Part shown: piece by piece, positions 1-8,369 of the stretch
How positions within the stretch are numbered: position 1 is the stretch's first letter
Layout: every line of letters starts with the position of its first letter
NCBI RefSeq assembly: GCF_014647595.1
Contig: NZ_BMPM01000001.1
Span: forward strand, 248,001 to 312,000
DNA: 64,000 bases
Direction of reading: 5' to 3'
Source: Paenarthrobacter histidinolovorans
Lineage (GTDB): Bacteria > Actinomycetota > Actinomycetes > Actinomycetales > Micrococcaceae
Notes under the pieces: generated by a model
Databases searched by the model: none
Seen by the model: the letters and a program-made list of their open reading frames with translations, nothing else
What the model was told of the DNA's origin: nothing
Translations under genes and position numbers: made by a program

Positions 1-1862
1 CCATCAACGGCTTCTACTTCGGCAACACGTGCTACGACATGTCCAAGGCCCAACTTGGCCAGTGGGCAGCTGACTTCGGCAACACCGTCAAGGCCTTGAC
101 CGGCCGGTTCCCCGTCATCTACAGCACCACGGACTGGTGGAACACCTGCGTGGGCAACAGCACCTTTGGCAGCTACCCGCTGTGGATTGCTTCCTATTGG
201 AACAATCCCACCAATTCGCCCGGCTCACTGCCGGCCAGTTGGAACGACTACTCAATGTGGCAGTACAGCAGCACGGGCCCCTTCGAAGGCGACTCCAACA
301 TCTTCAACGGCACCTTTGATGAGCTCCGCACCTTTGCCCGGGGAGTTCCGGCCCCGGCCAATCCCTCCATCCGTTCGGGAGCGGATGTGCTTGCAGTGAT
401 GCCTTCGGGACGACTCGATAATTTCCCGGCCGATGGCCAAGGACGTATCTCAGGGCCAGTGACCGTAGGCTCCGGCTGGGGCAACGCCCTCTCCGTCCAT
501 GTCGTTGATTGGAACCAGGACGGAGTCCAGGACCTCCTGGCCCAATGGGCCGACGGAACACTCCAGGTCTTCCGCGGCTCTTCGGGCGGGGGCTTCAGCT
601 CCCCCATTCAGGTAGGCAGCGGGTGGCAGGAAATGTCGCTTGCCACCGGATGGTGGAACTCGAAGGATGCGTTCCCCGGAGTCATCGGCCAGGACGGCAG
701 CGGCAACCTGTACCGATACCAAAACGCCTCGGGAGGCGCCCTGGGCGGTGGTGTGCTGATAGGCACCGGATTCAGCGGACACCAGTTCAATCTCCTGGAC
801 TTTGACGGCGATGGCAGCCAGGATCTCGTCTCCAGGACCGCCGACGGTACCATGCGCTTGTTCCGCAGCAACGGCCTCGGGTCCTTCCTCTCCGAGCCGG
901 CACAGGTCATTGGTAACGGATGGTCCTCCATGACCTCAGTCAGCTCAGCAGCGGGCTTCAACGGCGCCGGTTCGCAAGGACTGCAGGCACGTGCTGCCAA
1001 CGGCGATCTCTACTACTACCCGGCGGTGAACGGCTCGTGGGGCAACCGCTTCCTCACCGGTCTCGGCTGGAACGATGCCATGCTGATCGGTGGCGCCCCG
1101 GTCAACGTTGACGCAACCCTGGGCGTTGATGAACCCGACGTCCTTGCCATTCGCCAGGACGGCAACCTTTACCGGTACGCCGGATCAGGTTCCGGCGGAC
1201 TCAACGCACCGGATCTGATCGGGAAACAATGGACGGGGCTGAAGGCAGGCTTCCTTACTGACTGGAATGGCGATGGCGCCTTGGACATCCTTGCCCAGTG
1301 GAACGACGGCCGCCTGGCCCTCTACCCGGGCTTTAAGGGGGCCGGCTTCGGCTCGCCCATCAGCCTTGGTACAGGCTGGCAGGACTGGACACTCACCGTC
1401 GGAACGTGGAAAAAGTCCGATTCCCGGCCAAGCATTGTGGGCTATGACCCCGCAGGCCGGTTGTTCCAGATCGGCAATCCCTCAGGCGGCGCCCTTGGAA
1501 CGCGTACCCAGATCGGAACAGGCTGGTCAGGCCTGGACATAGTCCAAATGGATTTCGACAAGGACTCAAACGCCGATCTTGTGGCTAAAACCGCGGCGGG
1601 AGACCTCATGCTTTACCGGTCCACCGGTACCGGGAGTTTCATCCCGGAAGCTCCGTCCACCATCGGTAAAGGGTGGAATGTCATTAACAGCTTCGGAGCA
1701 ATCCGCGGATTTGCCGGAGCCGGTTCAACCGGCATCATCGGTCGAACAACGGGCGGAGAACTCCGGTATTACCCCGTTGGGCAGAACCGTGCCTGGGGTT
1801 CACCCAGCGTCGTCGGATCCGGCTGGACAGGGATGAAGATCCTCTCCCCCGCTTCCAGATAG
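1..1862 (+). CDS. GH25-type lysozyme with C-terminal FG-GAP repeats (5' partial)
   Basis: The reading frame is open from base 3, so the gene starts before the window and its N-terminus is missing. The first 110 residues resemble the C-terminal half of glycoside hydrolase family 25 lysozymes, with FPVIYSTTDWW, PLWIASYW and YSMWQYS segments. The catalytic aspartate/glutamate motifs would lie upstream. The rest is a beta-propeller-like region with FG-GAP/VCBS repeats such as DWNQDGVQDLL, DFDGDGSQDLV, DWNGDGALDIL and DFDKDSNADLV, whose aspartates look like calcium loops. I infer a secreted peptidoglycan hydrolase anchored by the repeat region. The FG-GAP repeats resemble those in the secreted protein at 5060-8155. 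The gene ends at a hairpin terminator. The GH25 call is confident; the ligand of the repeats is unknown. Confidence 0.85.
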   Translation, partial: INGFYFGNTCYDMSKAQLGQWAADFGNTVKALTGRFPVIYSTTDWWNTCVGNSTFGSYPLWIASYWNNPTNSPGSLPASWNDYSMWQYSSTGPFEGDSNIFNGTFDELRTFARGVPAPANPSIRSGADVLAVMPSGRLDNFPADGQGRISGPVTVGSGWGNALSVHVVDWNQDGVQDLLAQWADGTLQVFRGSSGGGFSSPIQVGSGWQEMSLATGWWNSKDAFPGVIGQDGSGNLYRYQNASGGALGGGVLIGTGFSGHQFNLLDFDGDGSQDLVSRTADGTMRLFRSNGLGSFLSEPAQVIGNGWSSMTSVSSAAGFNGAGSQGLQARAANGDLYYYPAVNGSWGNRFLTGLGWNDAMLIGGAPVNVDATLGVDEPDVLAIRQDGNLYRYAGSGSGGLNAPDLIGKQWTGLKAGFLTDWNGDGALDILAQWNDGRLALYPGFKGAGFGSPISLGTGWQDWTLTVGTWKKSDSRPSIVGYDPAGRLFQIGNPSGGALGTRTQIGTGWSGLDIVQMDFDKDSNADLVAKTAAGDLMLYRSTGTGSFIPEAPSTIGKGWNVINSFGAIRGFAGAGSTGIIGRTTGGELRYYPVGQNRAWGSPSVVGSGWTGMKILSPASR

Positions 1863-1891
1863 CGCAGGAAAGCCAACAAACATGCACTGGC

Positions 1892-1940
1892 GAAGGGCCC
1901 GCAAACTCCACAACGGAGCGAGCGGGTCCTTTCCGTTTTT
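1892..1940 (+). terminator. Hairpin terminator after the GH25 gene
   Basis: Arms GAAGGGCCCGC (from 1892) and GCGGGTCCTTTC (to 1933) pair with one G-U, enclose a short CTCC/GGAG inner pairing, and are followed by five T at 1936-1940. It lies 30 bases after the stop codon, as expected for a Rho-independent terminator. The remaining 180 bases up to 2122 are an AT-richer spacer that probably holds the promoter of the ceramidase-like gene; I see no convincing -10/-35 pair. Confidence 0.7.
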
Positions 1941-2121
1941 CGCGGCAAAGCACCTCAAATGAAACAAATGATGTTCACTTCATTGGTTTGGCCTCATATT
2001 CCGGATTGCGTGATCTAATGAAGGTGGTCTCACGTATTGGCTGTTCAGCGCAACGGGAAACGGGCTTTGTTTGGGGGCAAACGAAGGTCACCATTAGCGC
2101 ACAATCAAGGAGTGATCTTTC

Positions 2122-3468
2122 ATGGCGTTTACCGTTTCCACGGCCAAGGTCAGCATTTCCCCACCGTTGGATGTCAACCCATACATGGCGGGGTACGGGA
2201 CCCTCGACGGTGGTCGCGAGGCTACCAGCAGTGCACCATACGAATCCCTGTGGGCCAGGGCAATAATCCTCTGGGAGAACGGCTCGCCCAACCTGATCAT
2301 GAGCGTGGACATCCTGGCGCTGCCCCGATCAATCCATCAAAGCGCCCGGGCGAGAATCCTCCAGCTCGCAAACTGGAGCAACGGGGACATCCTTATCCAG
2401 TCCACGCACACACATAACGGACCAGTGGTGGTTGATACTCTGCATCCATTCATGTGCTACGGTCTGTCGGATTTGTCCATGGTGGAAACGTACAGCCAGC
2501 AGCTCGAAGACGACCTCGTGGATGCAGCCCAAAAAGCGCTCAACAACGCCCAGACGGCAGTCACACTCGACTACAAAGTCACCACAGCGAGTATTGCTTA
2601 CAACAGGGCGGGCCTGCCGTACCTGGAAGATACGGTTCCCGTCATCGTCGCCCGTCGGGCAAACGGCAAAGCAAGGGCGGTCATTTTCAACTATGCATGC
2701 CACCCTGTAGCTGCCGGCATGCGCACTCTCTTTGACGGTGATTTCCCGGCGGGGGCCTGCAACTACATCGAAAACAACAACACGAACTGCTTTGCGCTCT
2801 TCCTCCAGGGGGCGGCCGGAGACCAGAATCCCATGGGTGAACCCAGCTGGGACCTTCGCGACGAATATGCCACCAAGCTGGGTTCGGCCGTCTCGATTGC
2901 CATGCAGACTCCCGGAAGGACCATCGGCAGCCCGCTCCAGACGAGCTACCAAGAGATCCAGATTCCCCTGGACATCACACCTACCGCCGGAAACCTTGCG
3001 GCAGTGCGCGCCGCCTATGCGTCCAGGCTGCCCAACCTGGATGGAAACCCGGCCTGGTATGGACGCCACGCCCAAGTGATGATCGGACGGATCGACAGCG
3101 GCAGCTACACAACCTCCGTAACGTGCCCCTTCCAGGTTTGGAAATTCGGCGGCAGCCCACAACTGAAAATCGGCATTGTGGGCGGCGAGCTCGTCAGTGG
3201 CTACGCAGCATACTTCCGGTCCAAGTACGGCGGAGCCAACGGCGTCATTGTGGGCGGCTACGGCAACGAGTCCTGCTACTACCTGCCCAGTGCACAGTTC
3301 CTGCCGCCCTATTCGGTTGGCGGCAGTTACGAGGGCGGATGGGATCCTGACTACCCCGGCATCGCCGGTGGATCGATGACTGTCTACGGCCACATCGGCC
3401 ACTTCCTCGGCGGAACCGGCGGCGTGGAAGCTACGGTCATCAACACCCTGAACTCAATGCTCGCCTAG
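2122..3468 (+). CDS. Neutral/alkaline ceramidase-like hydrolase
   Basis: The 448-residue product matches the N-terminal catalytic domain of the neutral/alkaline non-lysosomal ceramidase family, zinc amidases that cleave the N-acyl bond of ceramides. Visible family motifs are STHTHNGP near residue 95 (zinc histidines), NYACHPV near 193 and FLQGAAGDQNP near 230. The start is well placed, with AAGGAG about nine bases before ATG. It is shorter than secreted bacterial ceramidases of about 640 residues and seems to lack the C-terminal Ig-like domain. There is no signal peptide, although the flanking genes encode secreted proteins. The substrate is not certain: many actinobacterial members may be other amidases or esterases. 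It is a single-gene unit between two terminators. Confidence 0.8.
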   Translation: MAFTVSTAKVSISPPLDVNPYMAGYGTLDGGREATSSAPYESLWARAIILWENGSPNLIMSVDILALPRSIHQSARARILQLANWSNGDILIQSTHTHNGPVVVDTLHPFMCYGLSDLSMVETYSQQLEDDLVDAAQKALNNAQTAVTLDYKVTTASIAYNRAGLPYLEDTVPVIVARRANGKARAVIFNYACHPVAAGMRTLFDGDFPAGACNYIENNNTNCFALFLQGAAGDQNPMGEPSWDLRDEYATKLGSAVSIAMQTPGRTIGSPLQTSYQEIQIPLDITPTAGNLAAVRAAYASRLPNLDGNPAWYGRHAQVMIGRIDSGSYTTSVTCPFQVWKFGGSPQLKIGIVGGELVSGYAAYFRSKYGGANGVIVGGYGNESCYYLPSAQFLPPYSVGGSYEGGWDPDYPGIAGGSMTVYGHIGHFLGGTGGVEATVINTLNSMLA

Positions 3469-3481
3469 GCAGGCGAATGTA

Positions 3482-3518
3482 CGTCGAGGGCCTTGGCCAT
3501 GAGCCAAGGCCCTCGACG
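3482..3518 (+). terminator. Perfect 16-bp hairpin after the ceramidase-like gene
   Basis: CGTCGAGGGCCTTGGC at 3482-3497 is exactly complementary to 3503-3518, with a five-base loop. No T-tract follows, which is common for strong actinobacterial terminators. It begins 13 bases after the stop codon. Confidence 0.7.
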
Positions 3519-3638
3519 AACCGCAGCACGTCCTGCGCACCTCTGCCGCGCAATTCGTAGCGGTATCGATACCCAATTTGCCGGGCAATCTGTTGACCCG
3601 GCCAGCCGCTCCGGTCAACCATGGAGCTGGAGGCCACG

Positions 3639-4448
3639 ATGCGATTTCATCACCTTGCAGCGGCAGCAGCTGTGCTGCTGCTTGCTTCGGGCTGTACCTC
3701 AGCTCCAGGAGCAACACCTTCGAGCACTTCGCCGTCCACATCAGCCCCCACGGGCTCAGCGTCATCGTCACAGCCCGCACCGCCGTCGGAAACTTCTGCG
3801 GGCCCCACCAGCGGGCAGGGTGAAGGCAGCGGGCAGGGCGCCGGAGACCCGGACGACTCCGGCCGTTTTTCCTATACCTGCACCAGCCTGAACGCAGTCC
3901 CCGAGACTACTTTCTCAAGCCTGGCGGAAGTCTGGGCCTCATCGGGTTACTTGCGGCTGGACTCCTGCACAGCCAACTACGACGGGCCGCAGCCCTATGA
4001 GCCCACAGATGATGAGGCCCATATTATTGCCATCGCCGCACCCGGGACGGACCCAGCACAAGGCTTGGACAGCTACCTGGCAGCGCTGGGGCTGTGCACC
4101 CGCGTCAGCGATGATTCCGCTTCGGACATCTTCGGCGGAAGCAGCCGGCCGTTGTTGCAGGCGGCCAGCGCGTTGTGCCCCAAAGCGCCCCAGGGAAAGA
4201 TCATTGCGCTTTGGGCCGCGGGAGCCCGCGCTGGCGACGGTCAGCACGTAGTGGGCGACGGCGGACTGGTCCCCGGAAGCTTCCACCTCCGGAAGACGCC
4301 GCCGGAAGGCTGCACCTGGAGCATCAAGGGACCAGATGGCGGTCAAAAAGCGGCCGGGAACGCCGCCGAAGGCCAGAGCGGAATTCTTCTTGCAGAAAAA
4401 GACGTCTTAAGTAGTGACAAATGCGGAATTTGGGAGAAGATGGAGTAA
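3639..4448 (+). CDS. Predicted lipoprotein, first of two homologous tandem lipoproteins
   Basis: The start at 3639 is chosen because GGAGG ends five bases before it; an earlier in-frame ATG at 3621 lacks this. The product (269 residues) has a signal peptide ending in a LASGC lipobox with Cys19, then a Ser/Thr/Gly-rich linker to about residue 70. The central region contains FSSLAEVWA and YDGPQP, motifs shared with the next gene product. The C-terminal part (GSFHLRKT, CTWSIKGPDG, CGIWEK) resembles the 'GTYRT...CYWERL...CGxW' domain common in actinobacterial lipoproteins. I do not recognise a function. The stop overlaps an ATG (TAATG), but that frame is not used; the next gene starts at 4527. 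Confidence 0.75.
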   Translation: MRFHHLAAAAAVLLLASGCTSAPGATPSSTSPSTSAPTGSASSSQPAPPSETSAGPTSGQGEGSGQGAGDPDDSGRFSYTCTSLNAVPETTFSSLAEVWASSGYLRLDSCTANYDGPQPYEPTDDEAHIIAIAAPGTDPAQGLDSYLAALGLCTRVSDDSASDIFGGSSRPLLQAASALCPKAPQGKIIALWAAGARAGDGQHVVGDGGLVPGSFHLRKTPPEGCTWSIKGPDGGQKAAGNAAEGQSGILLAEKDVLSSDKCGIWEKME

Positions 4449-4526
4449 TGCAGCCGGCAACGGCTGGGGCGAAAATCCAACTGCATGCGGAGCTGGGGAG
4501 CATCCGAATGAAGTGGGGATCCCTCG

Positions 4527-5060
4527 GTGGATATGCCAAGACGCGCTGTCGTCCAGTTTGGCCTTGCCGGTCTCGTTCTTACGGGCTGCTCTGTCCAAGT
4601 CACGCAAAATGTTGAGCCGTTCAGGCTGGGCGTAACGAATGCCGGCGATGCCGACACTCCTCGGCCCGAAAGACCCGAACCGGTAAAAAGGTACAAGTTC
4701 GACTGTCGCGGAGCTGATGGAAAATCGCTCGCTGTATTGTCGAGCCTTCCTGAAGTCTGGGCCAATACCCAGTATAAGAAGTTTGCCGACGTCCGCGTCG
4801 CTTACGTCGGCCCGCAGCCCCAGATTCTTGAAGCCGAGGAAAACGCGGCCGTCAATGTTGCCATTGAGGCCGGCGCATCCGGTGCGAGGGCGGACATCTG
4901 CCTCGCAATCGTCAAGGCATGTACCCGCAGCAACCCTCCGACGATCAGTACCGCACTCTACGGGCTGGGCGGCGCACCGATAGTCAAAGGCGCACTGACG
5001 TTGGCCCCCATGGCCCCGCAGTCGGCAGTCCTGACCAAGTGGCTGAAGGAAGTGGCGTAA
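4527..5060 (+). CDS. Predicted lipoprotein, second of the tandem pair
   Basis: The 177-residue product starts with GTG at 4527, about eight bases after GGGG; an ATG at 4533 is an alternative. The N-terminus is a lipoprotein signal ending in LTGC with Cys21. The mature part shares the SSLxEVWA...Y...YxGPQP core and a later ACTR/LCTR segment with the upstream lipoprotein, so the two are paralogues. It lacks the C-terminal CxWxxxxG domain of its neighbour. The stop codon overlaps the next ATG as TAATG, which implies translational coupling to the secreted propeller protein. The function is unknown; I infer that the two lipoproteins and that protein form an extracellular operon. Confidence 0.7.
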   Translation: MDMPRRAVVQFGLAGLVLTGCSVQVTQNVEPFRLGVTNAGDADTPRPERPEPVKRYKFDCRGADGKSLAVLSSLPEVWANTQYKKFADVRVAYVGPQPQILEAEENAAVNVAIEAGASGARADICLAIVKACTRSNPPTISTALYGLGGAPIVKGALTLAPMAPQSAVLTKWLKEVA

Positions 5061-8000
5061 TGGAACAGTCCACAGCCCGGAAATTCTCCCAACGCCTGCT
5101 GCGAGGCAGGAAGCTGACCACAATCGTGGCCGCCGCTGCCTTGGCCGTCGCCGGAATGACCGCTGTCGTTTCCAGCACCCCGGCTTACGCCGACCAGCAA
5201 CGTCAGGTGGTGGGCACAGGCCTCACCAAACCTGCCGGAACAGTAGTCGATCCCGTCGGCAAGGTGTGGGTTTCGGACAGTGTGGCAGGCTTCTGCCGCA
5301 TGAGCGATCCTGCCAATGGCCAGCCCGGCACCGTGGAAAAGGACACCTGCCTGGGCGGTTCCCTGGCCGGAGCCGGACAAGGTCCGAAAGTGCCGGGAGT
5401 CGCCACCGTCCTTGATCCCACGCCTTCCTCGGCAGGCAGTGGTGACGAAACAGCGTTCATCCCGGACTCATCCGTGGGAAGCTCACATGTGGTGCGTGCC
5501 GTATGGAGTCCGGCACAGGACCTCTTCGAATACAGCAGCACGCTGACCATCCTGGACGGCGACGTCAGGCCAAATGCTGCCAGCGACGGTCCCGACGGCA
5601 ACATCTACCTTTCATTTGCCAATGCCCGTTCGATCATCAAGATCGTTGATCCGACCATCAAGCATCCCAGCATCGAGTCCATCGCCTCGGTCACTACGAA
5701 GGCCTTGGGGCTTGTGGCTGCCGGATGGGACAGCAACGGACATGTCAGCGTATACGTCCTGGAAACCACCGGGTTGCGGGCCTTTTCGGCTCCCGACGAC
5801 GGCGACATGACCAACTACGTGCCACTGGCCTCCTACAACGTAGGCGTCGCATCGTCGATCTACTACGACTACGACGCCCACATCATCTACACGGGCACGA
5901 GCAGTGGCACCACCACGGCCGACGCCGGTAAGGACAAGGTTTCGCGCCTCAATCTCGGCACCGGAGCCGTCGACAATTCCTGGGCATTGGGCTTCAGCAA
6001 GATCAGTGGCCTGGGCATGCGCGGCGGACAGTTGCTGGTACTGGATGATGCAGGACAGCTGAACAACCCGCCGGCCACGGGCCAAGGGAAGATGAGCCTC
6101 CTGGGTGGAGTCGCAGCCCAGATTACCTCCGGCCCAACGCTCGCCAACGGTACCCAATCGCCCAATACGGCGTTCACCAACGACACCACACCCACCTTCG
6201 GCGTCAGCGCAGATCCCGCTGGCAGTGCCTTGGAATGCTCCGTCGGCGGGGCCTGGACAGACTGCACCAGCGGCACTTACACCTCAGCTGTTCTGGCAAA
6301 CGGGCCACAGACGTTCTCAGTCCGGCCGGCACCAGGAGGCGTCCCCGTCTCCCGCACGTTTACCGTGGACACAGTGGCACCCGCTGCTCCTGTCTTCACA
6401 GCACCGAACAGTGGACAAGTGGTCAACGGCAAGCCCGTGCTCGGCGCGACTTTCGAACCCGGAACAACACTGAGCTGCTCCGTTGATTCCACAGCCGACG
6501 CGGCCTTCAAGGCTTGCGTGCCGGGCGACACCTTCACTCTGACCACAGAGGGTGCACACACCTTGCGGATAAGGAGCACGGATCCCGCCGGAAACGTCGG
6601 CCCTGCTGCTGCCTTGACCGTGACAGCGGATCTGACAGCTCCGCAGGTTGCGATCACTGCTCCCGCGAGTGGTGCCACGGTGGGTGCCGGATACCAGTTC
6701 CAGTTTGCTTCCTCTTCGCCGGACATTGCCGGATTCCGTTGCCGGCTGGGAACAGATGCCTTCACTGAATGCACCTCACCCAAGGTCTATGCGGATATCG
6801 CCAACGGCGCGAACAGGTTCGAAGTTGAAGCCCGGGACACGGCCGGAAACACGACGGTGGCAGGCGTGAACTTCACGGTCTTCGTCGCCGACACCACTCC
6901 ACCAACTGTGACGGCAGACCCCGTTGGAGGAACCTACGGTCCTTCCAGCAAGGTCACACTCACCGCGAGTGAAGCCGACGCAAAGATCTACTACACAGAG
7001 GATGGAAGCACTCCCACCACGGCCAGCACGCTGTACACGGCTCCGATTGCAATGGGAAGCAAGACCCTCAAGTACATCGCAGTGGATGCAGCGAACAACG
7101 CCTCCGCACCCCAGACACAGGTGTACGTGTTGGACAACGTTGCGCCGGCTGTCACGCCCAACCCGTCGGGCGGCAACCTTGCCCTGGGACAAAGCGTCAC
7201 TTTGACGACGGAGTCCGGAGCGAAGATCTACTACACAACGGACGGCACCACTCCCACTGTTGCCAGCCAGGCAGGCACCACAACGGTCACCATCACGCCC
7301 ACTGCGACCACCACGGTAAAGTACTTTGCCGTTGATGCTGCAGGCAACCAATCGGCAGTAGCCTCGCAGACCTACACCTTGCCCGCAGCTCCCGCCAACA
7401 CTTGGAAGGACTACAACTCCGATGCCAAGAACGATGTCCTGGCCCGCGATTCAGCCGGAACTTTGTGGCTCTACCCGGGCAATGGCACTGGTGGATGGTT
7501 GGGCAAGGTCAACACCGGTACCGCGTGGAACAACTACAACCTGATTGTTCCCACGCGGGACTTCAGCGGTGATGGACGCAGCGATGTCCTTGCCAGGGAT
7601 GCCGCGGGACAACTGTGGCTCTTCAAGGGCAACGGAACAGGCGGATGGCAGCCGGCAGTTTCAGTAGGAAGTGGCTGGAGCGGAATGACGGCGATCGTTG
7701 CCCCCGGCGACTTCAACGGTGATGGCAAATCCGACGTCCTCGCCAGGGATGCGGCAGGCGTGCTGTGGCTTTACAAGGGCGACGGCCTGGGTAAATTCGC
7801 AGCAGGTGCCACCCAGGTCGGAGCCGGGTGGAACGTCATGAACGCCATTTTCAGCACCGGCGACTTCAACGGCGATGCCAAGACTGACGTGATTGCACGT
7901 GATACCAGCGGCGGGCTCTGGCTCTACCCCGGCAATGGTACCGGCGGGTGGGGCACCCGCACCCAGATCGGCAGCGGTTGGGGCGGCATGACGGCGCTCC

Positions 8001-8155
8001 TCGGACCAGGCGATTTCAACGGCAACGGCAAGTCCGATGTCCTCGCCCGGGACGCCAGCGGCAATCTGTGGCTCTACCCGGGTAATGGCACCGGCGGGTG
8101 GCTTGCCTGGGGCCAGGTAGGAACCGGTTGGCAGGGATTCACCTCCCTCCCCTAG
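5060..8155 (+). CDS. Large secreted protein: propeller, Ig/chitobiase-like modules and FG-GAP repeats
   Basis: The start at 5060 is supported by AAGGAAG just upstream and by the TAATG overlap; a longer frame from 4919 would overlap the previous gene and lose the signal peptide. Residues 1-44 are a Sec signal with a probable AYA-D cleavage site. Residues 50-340 look like an NHL/YVTN-type beta-propeller (WVSDSV, GNIYLSFANA). Residues 345-600 hold two or three Ig-like 'TDCTSGTYTS / FTECTSPKVY' modules. Two chitobiase C-terminal-like domains follow, marked by AKIYYTEDGSTPT and AKIYYTTDGTTPT. The last 250 residues carry five FG-GAP repeats (DFNGDGKSDVLARD type). No catalytic domain is visible, so I infer an adhesin or polysaccharide-binding surface protein. 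Confidence 0.82.
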   Translation: MEQSTARKFSQRLLRGRKLTTIVAAAALAVAGMTAVVSSTPAYADQQRQVVGTGLTKPAGTVVDPVGKVWVSDSVAGFCRMSDPANGQPGTVEKDTCLGGSLAGAGQGPKVPGVATVLDPTPSSAGSGDETAFIPDSSVGSSHVVRAVWSPAQDLFEYSSTLTILDGDVRPNAASDGPDGNIYLSFANARSIIKIVDPTIKHPSIESIASVTTKALGLVAAGWDSNGHVSVYVLETTGLRAFSAPDDGDMTNYVPLASYNVGVASSIYYDYDAHIIYTGTSSGTTTADAGKDKVSRLNLGTGAVDNSWALGFSKISGLGMRGGQLLVLDDAGQLNNPPATGQGKMSLLGGVAAQITSGPTLANGTQSPNTAFTNDTTPTFGVSADPAGSALECSVGGAWTDCTSGTYTSAVLANGPQTFSVRPAPGGVPVSRTFTVDTVAPAAPVFTAPNSGQVVNGKPVLGATFEPGTTLSCSVDSTADAAFKACVPGDTFTLTTEGAHTLRIRSTDPAGNVGPAAALTVTADLTAPQVAITAPASGATVGAGYQFQFASSSPDIAGFRCRLGTDAFTECTSPKVYADIANGANRFEVEARDTAGNTTVAGVNFTVFVADTTPPTVTADPVGGTYGPSSKVTLTASEADAKIYYTEDGSTPTTASTLYTAPIAMGSKTLKYIAVDAANNASAPQTQVYVLDNVAPAVTPNPSGGNLALGQSVTLTTESGAKIYYTTDGTTPTVASQAGTTTVTITPTATTTVKYFAVDAAGNQSAVASQTYTLPAAPANTWKDYNSDAKNDVLARDSAGTLWLYPGNGTGGWLGKVNTGTAWNNYNLIVPTRDFSGDGRSDVLARDAAGQLWLFKGNGTGGWQPAVSVGSGWSGMTAIVAPGDFNGDGKSDVLARDAAGVLWLYKGDGLGKFAAGATQVGAGWNVMNAIFSTGDFNGDAKTDVIARDTSGGLWLYPGNGTGGWGTRTQIGSGWGGMTALLGPGDFNGNGKSDVLARDASGNLWLYPGNGTGGWLAWGQVGTGWQGFTSLP

Positions 8156-8160
8156 CGGAT

Positions 8161-8220
8161 GAAACGGCCCGGTTTGCCGTTTCGAGGGGTGCATCGGAGA
8201 ATATCCGGTGCACCCCTTTC
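8161..8220 (+). terminator. Double hairpin terminator
   Basis: Two hairpins follow the stop codon. The first has arms GAAACGGC (8161-8168) and GCCGTTTC (8176-8183). The second pairs AGGGGTGCATCGGA (8185) with TCCGGTGCACCCCT (to 8218) with one G-U, and is followed by TTC. They close the secretome block. Confidence 0.7.
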
Positions 8221-8304
8221 GTTGGCTGGGTTCCGTCACTGCGTCCGCGCTTCCGCAGAACGTTTGCCGGAATGAACTAGACTGAGGGTTTGCAAGGACC
8301 TCGT

Positions 8305-8335
8305 GACGCCAGCGTTGCGGGCTGCGGCTGGCGTC
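8305..8335 (+). promoter_or_regulatory. Nine-bp leader hairpin upstream of the GT2 gene
   Basis: GACGCCAGC (8305-8313) pairs perfectly with GCTGGCGTC (8327-8335). It ends 34 bases before the TTG start at 8370, so it probably lies in the 5' untranslated region of the GT2 operon. Its role is unknown; no riboswitch family was recognised. Confidence 0.4.
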
Positions 8336-8369
8336 AAGATTTCGTCGGCACGAACTACCGAGGAGAGTC

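Noticed and set aside
2329..3402. A 357-codon minus-strand open frame opposite the ceramidase-like gene.
   Set aside because: The sense strand carries the family motifs, so this is a GC-bias shadow.
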